Source: UBA7887 sp964408735
Lineage (GTDB): Bacteria > Pseudomonadota > Alphaproteobacteria > UBA7887
Reading direction: 5' to 3'
DNA length: 51,909 nucleotides
NCBI GenBank assembly: GCA_964408735.1
Contig: CAYPAX010000020.1
Location: forward strand, 1-51,909
The stretch's first letter is position 1, and each line of letters starts with the position of its first letter. The notes below the pieces were generated by a model that saw only the letters and a list, made by a program, of their open reading frames with translations, did no database searches and had not been told where the DNA came from. Below are positions 45,284-51,909 of the stretch, in pieces. Position numbers and translations under genes: made by a program.

Positions 45284-45912
45284 TGACCGTCGCCATCATC
45301 GATTACGGCTCCGGCAATTTGCGCTCCGCCGCCAAGGCCTTCGAGCGCGTCGCCGGGGCTGAGCGCATCTTGGTCACGGCACAGGCCGACGAGGTTGCCG
45401 CGGCGGACCGCATCGTGCTGCCTGGCGTCGGTGCCTTTGCCGACTGCCTGGCCGGCATCGAGGCCCTGCCCGGCATGCGCGATGCCCTGGAGGAGGCGGT
45501 GCGCGTGGCCGGCCGGCCGTTCTTCGGCATTTGCGTCGGCATGCAGCTGATGGCGAGCCGCGGCCTCGAGCATGGCAGTCATGACGGCTTCGGCTGGATC
45601 GACGGCGAGGTGGCCCATCTGGAGCCCGCCGATGCGGATCTCAAAGTGCCACATATGGGCTGGAACGCGCTTGCCCTGGATCGCCCGCACCCGGTCTTTG
45701 CCGGCGTCGAGGACGGTGCCCATTGCTATTTCGTGCATAGCTATGCATTTGACGTGGCCGAGCCGGTTGATCGCCTGGCGGCTGTCGACCATGGCGGCGC
45801 CGTGACCGCGGCGGTGGCGCGCGACAATATGGTCGGCACCCAGTTTCATCCCGAAAAGAGCCAGCAGGTTGGCCTCGCCGTAATTGCCAATTTTTTGGCC
45901 TGGAGGCCGTGA
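45283..45912 (+). CDS. hisH: Imidazole glycerol phosphate synthase glutaminase subunit HisH
   Basis: This class I glutamine amidotransferase supplies ammonia to HisF. The 209 residues include the oxyanion strand VLPGVGAFADC, the nucleophile Cys84 in FGICVGMQLM, and the His189/Glu191 pair in GTQFHPEKSQQ. It works as a dimer with the hisF product at 47162. The start overlaps DUF2628 by one base, and the stop overlaps the following GNAT start by one base. Confidence 0.97.
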   Translation: MTVAIIDYGSGNLRSAAKAFERVAGAERILVTAQADEVAAADRIVLPGVGAFADCLAGIEALPGMRDALEEAVRVAGRPFFGICVGMQLMASRGLEHGSHDGFGWIDGEVAHLEPADADLKVPHMGWNALALDRPHPVFAGVEDGAHCYFVHSYAFDVAEPVDRLAAVDHGGAVTAAVARDNMVGTQFHPEKSQQVGLAVIANFLAWRP

Positions 45913-46427
45913 TGGCAACGTTATCGGTCGGTGAGGTTGAGCGTTTTGCGCGTGGCGAGCTGGCGGATCTTTGCACCGCGACAGTGGCCGCGATCGAAGA
46001 CGGCATCGGCTTCGGTTGGGTCACGCCACCACCGCGCCACCGCCTGGAAGCCTATTGGCGGGGCGTCATACTGGTGCCCGAGCGCGTGCTTTTGCTCGGC
46101 TATGTGGATGGCTCGGTGGCGGGCTCGGTGCAATTGGTCAAGCCGTCTGCAAATTTCGAGGCGGGCCATTTCGCGGCTCATATCGAGACCCATTTCGTGG
46201 CGCCCTGGGCGCGCGGCCACGGCCTTGCCCGGCAATTGCTCGAGGCGGCTGAGACCGCGGCCCGCGATGCCGGCTTCCGGGTCATGCGACTCGACGTGCG
46301 GGTGACGCAAGCGCGCGCCATCCAGCTCTACGAATCCTGCGGCTACGAGCGCTGGGGCGAGCTCGACCGCTATCATGAGGTCGACGGCGAGATGGTTGCC
46401 GGCGCCTTCTATATCAAGGATCTCTGA
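45912..46427 (+). CDS. GNAT family N-acetyltransferase in the his operon
   Basis: The 171-residue protein shows the acetyl-CoA motif FVAPWARGHGLARQLLEAAE and the terminal AIQLYESCGYERWGELDRYHEVDGE. The substrate is unknown. This hisH-GNAT-hisA placement recurs in Rhodospirillales and relatives. I chose the ATG at 45912 (GGAGG five bases before) over the GTG one codon upstream. It overlaps the hisA ATG by one base, so the cluster is translationally linked throughout. Confidence 0.9.
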   Translation: MATLSVGEVERFARGELADLCTATVAAIEDGIGFGWVTPPPRHRLEAYWRGVILVPERVLLLGYVDGSVAGSVQLVKPSANFEAGHFAAHIETHFVAPWARGHGLARQLLEAAETAARDAGFRVMRLDVRVTQARAIQLYESCGYERWGELDRYHEVDGEMVAGAFYIKDL

Positions 46428-47158
46428 TGGCGCTGACCCTGTACCCCGCGATCGACCTCAAGGACGGCGCCTGCGTGCGCCTGGTGCAGGGCGACATGGA
46501 CCGCGCCACGGTGTTCTCGGACGACCCGCCGGGCCAGGCCCGCGCCTTCGCCGCCATGGGTTTCTCCTGGCTGCACGTGGTCGATCTCAACGGCGCCTTC
46601 GCCGGGCGCGCGGTGAATGGCGAGGCGGTCTCGGGCATTCTCGCGGCCGCCGACCTCAAGGTGCAGCTCGGCGGCGGCATTCGCGATCTGGCGGCTATCG
46701 AGCGCTGGCTGGAGGCAGGCGTGACCCGCGTCATCCTCGGCACCGTGGCCCAGCGCGACCCGCAATTGGTGCGCGAGGCCTGCCGGCTGTTCCCGAACCA
46801 GGTCGCCGTCGGCATCGACGCCCGCGGCGGCATGGTGGCGGTCGACGGCTGGGCCGAGGTGACAGAGACCCGCGCGGTCGATCTGGCGCTGGCCTTCGAG
46901 GACGCCGGCGTGGCGGCCGTCATCTATACGGACATCGAGCGCGACGGCGCCATGAGCGGCCTGAACGTCGAGGCCACTGCGGCCCTGGCCGAGGCCGTGA
47001 CGACACCGGTGATCGCCTCCGGCGGTGTCACCTCGCTGGCCGACCTCCAAGGGCTGAAGATGGTGGCAGGCAGCGGCATCGAGGGCGTGATATCGGGCCG
47101 TGCGCTCTATGACGGGCGTTTGCCGCCGCGCGACGCCTTGGCGCTGCTGGCGGCCTAA
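46427..47158 (+). CDS. hisA: Phosphoribosylformimino-AICAR phosphate isomerase HisA
   Basis: This is the TIM-barrel isomerase (ProFAR to PRFAR) of histidine synthesis. The 243 residues show the internal half-barrel repeat typical of HisA: LYPAIDLKDGACVRLVQGD with catalytic Asp10, and VGIDARGGMVAVDGW with the second Asp near residue 128. Phosphate-binding loops are VQLGGGIRD and IASGGVTS. Three bases separate it from hisF. Confidence 0.96.
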   Translation: MALTLYPAIDLKDGACVRLVQGDMDRATVFSDDPPGQARAFAAMGFSWLHVVDLNGAFAGRAVNGEAVSGILAAADLKVQLGGGIRDLAAIERWLEAGVTRVILGTVAQRDPQLVREACRLFPNQVAVGIDARGGMVAVDGWAEVTETRAVDLALAFEDAGVAAVIYTDIERDGAMSGLNVEATAALAEAVTTPVIASGGVTSLADLQGLKMVAGSGIEGVISGRALYDGRLPPRDALALLAA

Positions 47159-47161
47159 GCC

Positions 47162-47920
<759 letters not shown>

Positions 47921-47939
47921 GGGGGCGAAACCAACCAAC

Positions 47940-47965
47940 GGGGACAGTTCTATAGAACTGTCCCC
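47940..47965. repeat. Perfect 26-bp palindrome
   Basis: GGGGACAGTTC and its complement GAACTGTCCCC flank a self-complementary TATA centre, giving 26 bases that read the same on both strands. It lies 20 bp after hisF and 28 bp before the methyltransferase start. It could be a terminator (no T-run follows), an operator of a dimeric regulator, or a REP-type element. GGGGACAG...CTGTCCCC cores of this kind recur in many proteobacterial genomes with RAYT transposases. Confidence 0.85.
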
Positions 47966-47993
47966 TCCCGATTTACCAGAGAGGGGAAACGCC

Positions 47994-49034
47994 ATGCCGC
48001 AAGATGCACTGACACCGGACGACCAGGTCGCCAGGATTTTCGCATGGCGGCGCGGCTTCAATGCCATGCATCTGATCGATATCGGCGTGCGGTTGGGGCT
48101 GTTCGAGGCGATCGCGGCCGAGCCGGGCATCTCGTCGAACGCGTTGGCCGAACGGCTGTCGCTGCATGCGCCCTATGTGGAGACCTGGTGCGTCACGGCC
48201 TATTCCTTCAGCCTGCTCGAGGCTGACGGCGAGGAACGCGCCTGGAGCCTGGCGCCGCACATGGACCAGATCTTGGCCAAGCCCGGGCATCCGCGCTATC
48301 TCGGCGACTTCGTGCGGCTCGGCACCGACCACGCCACCGAGGACCACCGCTTCTGCCGCGAGGCTTTCCGTGACGGCGCCACGGTGCCGTTCCAGGGCCG
48401 CAGCGAGGCTTTTGGCCTGGCCGTCGCCGGCGCCACCACAGGCCTGCAGGTGCTGAGTGCGCGCAAGCTGCTGCCGGAGCTCGACGGCCTCACGGACAGG
48501 CTGGATGCGGGCGGCAGCGTGCTCGAAGTGGGCTGCGGCATGGGCCGGCATCTGTTGCAGATTACGAAAGCCTTTCCGGAGGCCAAATGCGTCGGTGTTG
48601 ATATCGACCCCATCGGAATGAAGGCCGCGCGCGAGGCCATCGCGAAAGCCGGGCTGGAAGACCGCGTGCAGCTCATTGAAGGCGATGTGGCGACCGCCGT
48701 CCCGGAAGGCTCCGCCGACACCGTCGTCATGGTCGAGGTGCTGCACGAGATTGGCCAGGCCATCCGCCAGGTTGTCATCGACGCCTGCCACCGCGCGCTC
48801 AAGCCCGGCGGCTGGCTCCTGATCATCGACGAGACCTACCCGACCAGTCTTGCCGAATCCCGCGAGAAGGATTTCCTCTTCCCCGTCCAGACCGGCTTCG
48901 AGGAGCTCACCTGGGGCAACATCGTGCCCACCCGCGAGGAACAGGAGACGTTGCTGGCCGGCGCCGGCTTCAGCGGCGAGATCCAGCGCAGCATCATCGG
49001 CGAAGGCTTCACGGTGCTGGCGGCGCGGAAGTGA
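47994..49034 (+). CDS. SAM-dependent methyltransferase with N-terminal dimerisation/winged-helix domain
   Basis: The 346-residue protein begins with a helical winged-helix-like domain (NAMHLIDIGVRLGLFEAIAAEPGISSNALAERL) of the kind found in O-methyltransferases. The Rossmann domain follows, with SAM motif I GSVLEVGCGMGRHLLQI, the acidic CVGVDIDPIG, EGDVATAVPEG and a late LKPGGWLLIIDETYP. The substrate is unknown. A catalytic His as in plant-type O-methyltransferases may be VEVLHEIG. GAGGGG precedes the ATG. It is probably its own unit, separated from hisF by the palindrome. It ends 24 bp before the convergent cyclase/TPR gene. Confidence 0.88.
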   Translation: MPQDALTPDDQVARIFAWRRGFNAMHLIDIGVRLGLFEAIAAEPGISSNALAERLSLHAPYVETWCVTAYSFSLLEADGEERAWSLAPHMDQILAKPGHPRYLGDFVRLGTDHATEDHRFCREAFRDGATVPFQGRSEAFGLAVAGATTGLQVLSARKLLPELDGLTDRLDAGGSVLEVGCGMGRHLLQITKAFPEAKCVGVDIDPIGMKAAREAIAKAGLEDRVQLIEGDVATAVPEGSADTVVMVEVLHEIGQAIRQVVIDACHRALKPGGWLLIIDETYPTSLAESREKDFLFPVQTGFEELTWGNIVPTREEQETLLAGAGFSGEIQRSIIGEGFTVLAARK

Positions 49035-49058
49035 CCGGGCGGCCGGAATGGCCCCCTC

Positions 49059-50942
49059 TCAGTCGGGTATCGGCCGAACGTCCAGCCCGGCCTTGCGCAA
49101 GCCCTCGATGAGTCGCATCAGAACCGCCCGATCCCTGAAAGGAGATCGCACGAATCCTTCCGCGAAATTGGGCGTAAGGCGTAAGACCTCAGCGGCTTCC
49201 GCACGCGCCTCTTCCTCATATCCAAGCAATCCATAGGTTGCCGCGAGGTATTGATGGGCGGCACCAAAATCGGGATTGAGCGCTAGGCTGGCCCGAAAAT
49301 CGGTTATCGCCTGCTCATAGTCCTGGGCAATGAAATGCGCCTGACCTCGGCCGGTTTCCGCAGTGAAGGAGTAGGGGTCGAGCCGCAACGCAATATCGGC
49401 TGCGGCAAGCGCCTCAGCGCTCTCGCCCCCGAAGCTCAACATGGTGGAGAGCGTGCTGTAGCCGCTCGCGAAATTGGTATCCAGCGCTGTCGCTTGCCGT
49501 GCCGCGGTAATCGCCTCGTCGACTCTGTTCTGCCAGGCTAAAGCCCACGCTAGGCGATCGTGCGCTTGCGGCAGCGAGCGGTCGAGAGCCACCGCCTTCA
49601 GCGCAGCTTGCTCGGCATCCTCGATCGCCGCCGCGCCTTCGCTCCAACCGTAATACCACGCCAGCATTTTGGCATGGCCGAGCTCCGCGTAGGCCGCCGC
49701 GAAAGCCGCATCCAATTCGATCGCCGTCTCGAACAGCTCCTGGGCCCGCGTGTTTGTCTGTTGCGTTCGGCGGTCCTTGTAGATGCGCCCACGCAGGTAC
49801 AGGTCATAGGCCTCGGCGCTGGTGGTTAGCGGGTTGTTGCCGCGCGTGGGGGTCAGCTCGCCGAGCTTGGATTGCAAGGCGGCGATGATCTGGCGGGTGA
49901 CGTCGTCCTGGACGGCGAAGACGTCGGTCAACTCGCGGTCGTAGCGCTCGGCCCAGAGATGGCCGCCGCTCTTGGCATCGATCAGCTGGGCGGTGATGCG
50001 CACGCGCCCGCCCTCGCGGCGGACGCCGCCTTCGAGCACGTAGCGCACGCCGAGCGCCCGCGCCACGTCGCTGACATCGACCGCCTGGCCCTTGAACCGA
50101 AAAGTGGAGTTGCGGGCGATCACCAATAGCCCCTCGAAGCGCGACAGCTCGGTGATGATGTCTTCCGAGATGCCGTCGGCGAAATACTCCTGCTCGGCAT
50201 CGCCGGACATATTGGTGAACGGCAGCACGGCGATCGAGGGCTGGTCGCTGACTGCGGCCGGGGCTGCTATCTGCGCGACGGTGGCGGGCGCACCGTGTGG
50301 CGCGCTGGGCAAGTAGGTGAACCAGATCGCGATGACGCCAACGAGCACCGACACGACCGCCGCCGCCCCGATCAGCTGCGGCTTGCGCCGCGACGCCGGT
50401 TGTGTTTGCGGCGGTTGCGCCTCGCTGCGCAGGCGGTAGACGCGGACCGGCTTGGCTATGTTCTTTACTGATTGCTCGCCGAGGAAATCGAAGCCGAAGT
50501 CGAGCTTGCTCTCGACCTCGTCGAGCACTTTGGCGGAAATGCAAATGCCCCCCGCATCGGCCAGCGCCTCGAGGCGCGCGGCGATATTGACGCCGTCGCC
50601 ATAGATCGTGCCGTCGGGCTCTTCGATGACATCGCCGAGATTGACGCCGACGCGGAACGCCATGCGGCGGTCTTCGGGCAGCTCGAGATTGCTGCGTTCA
50701 AGCACCCTCTGCACTTCGGCCGCCGCCTCTACCGCATCCACCGCCGAGGCAAGCTCGGCGAGAATGTTGTCTCCGGGCGCGTTGACGACCCGTCCGCCAT
50801 GGCGCTCGATCACGCGCGCAATGGTGGCCCGGTACTTCTGCAGCGTCTCCACCGTCGCCGCATCGTCATCGGCCATCAGTCGCGAATAGCCGACCACATC
50901 GGCGCTCAGGATCGCCGCCAGCTTGCGGTTCGTCTCGGCCAG
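49059..50942 (-). CDS. Membrane-anchored class III nucleotidyl cyclase with TolB-like and TPR domains, CTG start
   Basis: The protein has 627 residues if read from the CTG at 50942. The open frame between an upstream TAA and the GTG at 50897 contains no ATG, GTG or TTG. The CTG aligns exactly with the ATG of the paralogue at 1454 (LAETNRKLAAIL against MAEAKRRLAAIL) and has GGAG seven bases upstream. Starting at the GTG at 50897 would remove metal-binding Asp15. The cyclase domain keeps the second Asp in NAPGDN, and Asn/Arg in GVNIAARL; the adenine-site Lys is Asn. One membrane helix (LIGAAAVVSVLVGVIAIWFTYL) follows, then the TolB-like part (PSIAVLPFTNMSGD) and TPR repeats ending LIEGLRKAGLDV. 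It may be a start-lost gene or use CTG initiation. Confidence 0.8.
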   Translation of the reverse strand: MAETNRKLAAILSADVVGYSRLMADDDAATVETLQKYRATIARVIERHGGRVVNAPGDNILAELASAVDAVEAAAEVQRVLERSNLELPEDRRMAFRVGVNLGDVIEEPDGTIYGDGVNIAARLEALADAGGICISAKVLDEVESKLDFGFDFLGEQSVKNIAKPVRVYRLRSEAQPPQTQPASRRKPQLIGAAAVVSVLVGVIAIWFTYLPSAPHGAPATVAQIAAPAAVSDQPSIAVLPFTNMSGDAEQEYFADGISEDIITELSRFEGLLVIARNSTFRFKGQAVDVSDVARALGVRYVLEGGVRREGGRVRITAQLIDAKSGGHLWAERYDRELTDVFAVQDDVTRQIIAALQSKLGELTPTRGNNPLTTSAEAYDLYLRGRIYKDRRTQQTNTRAQELFETAIELDAAFAAAYAELGHAKMLAWYYGWSEGAAAIEDAEQAALKAVALDRSLPQAHDRLAWALAWQNRVDEAITAARQATALDTNFASGYSTLSTMLSFGGESAEALAAADIALRLDPYSFTAETGRGQAHFIAQDYEQAITDFRASLALNPDFGAAHQYLAATYGLLGYEEEARAEAAEVLRLTPNFAEGFVRSPFRDRAVLMRLIEGLRKAGLDVRPIPD

Positions 50943-51042
50943 GGCTCCACTCCATTGGCCTGTGACACGAACGACCCGGCGACCGTACGCTTAACCTGGA
51001 CGCGACTCAACTCGCTGTGGCTAATTTTGGCGGACGGCGCCC

Positions 51043-51267
51043 TCAGATCATGGCTGATGGCGTAGGCTCGGAGCGGCCCTTTGTAACCATCTGCACGACG
51101 CGTCGGCAGGCGGCGGCGCGTTGGCGGTCGCCGGCCTTTGCGGCGCATGCGGCCCATCGCCTGGCCACCAGCGGGGCGTCGGGACCATGCACCCGCAGCA
51201 GCTTTTGTGCGGTGCATTCAACATCGATCGCTGAAGCCGTATCTTGCGTGCAAAGGCCAGTGTACAT
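51043..51267 (-). CDS. Small conserved-type hypothetical protein
   Basis: The 74-residue frame from the ATG at 51267 contains VECTAQKLLRVHGPDAPLVARRWAACAAKAGDRQRAAACRRVVQMV. It resembles a family of short alphaproteobacterial helical proteins of the form TAxxLIxxHGxxAxxxAxxRAxxxxxxGDxxG...W..I. The family function is unknown to me. No good ribosome site precedes the ATG. The last residues (KGRSEPTPSAMI) look non-conserved. It lies between the cyclase/TPR gene and a membrane protein on the same strand. Confidence 0.6.
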   Translation of the reverse strand: MYTGLCTQDTASAIDVECTAQKLLRVHGPDAPLVARRWAACAAKAGDRQRAAACRRVVQMVTKGRSEPTPSAMI

Positions 51268-51367
51268 GCGCCAGTCTCGCTTTGTTGCGGTGCAGCAAGA
51301 CGGGTTGATACATGGCTTATGCGGGCGTGGCTGTGACCTTGTTAACACCCCCCGAGGCAGGGGACAC

Positions 51368-51909
51368 TCAGTCGTCGCACCACCAGGTCGGGTCTTGCGC
51401 CGTGCGCCGGCAAGCCACCAGATTGCCGGCCGGGAAGGAAAGCACGAAGCCGGCCTCGTCGTCGCTGAGGTAGAGGTATTGCGACCCCACCAGGGCGGGC
51501 GCCGCGACGTCGCCGATCTCGGCGAGGGTGAGGGGATAGCTGCCGTGCAGGCGGCGGTGGGCCTCAATCTCGGCGACCAGCGCGTCGCCGATGACCTGGC
51601 TCTCCTCGACCAGCGTCTGATGGCGCGCGCCGCTCAGCAGAACAAGGCCGTAACACAAGAAAATACCGCCCAGCAGGGCCGCCAACCGGCGCCCCCTCGG
51701 CCGCGGCAAGGGGAAGACGGCGGCGATGGCGAGATAGACCAGCAGAGGGCCTGAGGACATGGCGAAAAGGACGGCAAAGGCGCCCATCCCGAAACCGACC
51801 TCCGCCTCGCCGGCCGCGCTGAGGACGAAGGTCCCCGCGACAACATACAGTGCAGCTAGCAGCCCGTTGACGAAGTCTGCTCTGGACGCGTGTCGCTGTG
51901 TCTGATTCT
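51368..51909 (-). CDS. Membrane protein of unknown function, partial (5' end beyond right edge)
   Basis: The frame is open from the right edge down to the stop at 51368. The visible part has three hydrophobic helices (VNGLLAALYVVAGTFVLSAAG, FAVLFAMSSGPLLVYLAIAAVF, LAALLGGIFLCYGLVLLSG), then a soluble tail of about 85 residues (VIGDALVAEIEAHRRLHGSYPLTLAEIG, SQYLYLSDDEAGFVLSFP, CRRTAQDPTWWCDD). The tail, with YPLTLAEIG and a tyrosine-rich strand, resembles the pseudopilin-like tails of uncharacterised membrane proteins. The true start is not in the window; the internal ATG at 51787 would cut the first helix. No function can be given. Confidence 0.7.
   Translation of the reverse strand, partial: NQTQRHASRADFVNGLLAALYVVAGTFVLSAAGEAEVGFGMGAFAVLFAMSSGPLLVYLAIAAVFPLPRPRGRRLAALLGGIFLCYGLVLLSGARHQTLVEESQVIGDALVAEIEAHRRLHGSYPLTLAEIGDVAAPALVGSQYLYLSDDEAGFVLSFPAGNLVACRRTAQDPTWWCDD

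Noticed and set aside
50895..50897. GTG at 50897 as start of the cyclase/TPR gene
   Set aside because: It would remove the metal-binding Asp and half of the first strand, which every paralogue keeps. The CTG at 50942 fits better.

Overview
The window is high-GC DNA from an alphaproteobacterium, most like the Rhodospirillales and relatives. Three conserved gene orders point there: rho-hemJ-hemH-hemE facing PPSR-maf-aroE-coaE-dnaQ-secB; fxsA/timB-mltA-smr; and hslU-hslV facing hisB-DUF2628-hisH-GNAT-hisA-hisF. Nearly every base is coding on one strand. Because of the GC content, many long antisense ORFs are shadows of real genes.

Region by region. 1-10.7 kb is a mixed region: three class III nucleotidyl cyclase/TolB-like/TPR genes (one cut by the left edge), a DJ-1/PfpI protein, an unusual AAA+ ATPase, htpG, a four-helix membrane protein with a cysteine knuckle, and a Gfa-like zinc protein. 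10.2-19.1 kb is a leftward run: GNAT, a YihU-like beta-hydroxyacid dehydrogenase, a DUF1223 protein, acnA, rho, hemJ, hemH and hemE. 19.1-19.5 kb is a 350-bp intergenic region between hemE and PPSR. In Caulobacter and other alphaproteobacteria this spot holds the chromosome replication origin, and here it has an AT-rich block and DnaA-box-like sites. 19.5-23.0 kb is the rightward PPSR-maf-aroE-coaE-dnaQ operon, with coupled or overlapping genes. 23.1-24.7 kb is fxsA-phosphatase-secB on the minus strand. 24.9-30.1 kb is timB-mltA-lutA-lutB-lutC-smr, with a lactate-oxidation cassette lodged between mltA and smr.

30.1-38.0 kb looks like an accessory island. It starts with an IS3 transposase remnant. 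It carries a divergent phosphosulfolactate-synthase (ComA)-like gene with an isochorismatase-fold hydrolase, and an orphan Tat-exported solute-binding protein. After these come a partial second copy of smr, a broken RraA-family gene and a collapsed cyclase/TPR gene. It ends with an acyl-CoA ligase paired with a thiamine-diphosphate lyase. The 95-bp smr copy (about 92% identical, same orientation) means the 30.1-33.8 kb segment is bracketed by direct repeats.

38.0-44.2 kb carries a six-PAS sensor kinase, an OmpA-type lipoprotein, and hslU-hslV. 44.3-47.9 kb is the histidine cluster, without hisE or hisI. 48-52 kb has a methyltransferase behind a perfect 26-bp palindrome, another cyclase/TPR gene whose only sensible start is CTG, a small protein, and a membrane protein cut by the right edge.

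The strongest leads are the candidate oriC, the smr-bracketed island with its ComA-like and CoA-ligase/TPP-lyase genes, the five-copy cyclase/TPR family caught in several states of decay, and the knuckle-plus-membrane protein at 6.6-7.6 kb. All functional calls come from reading motifs and gene order; no database search was run.
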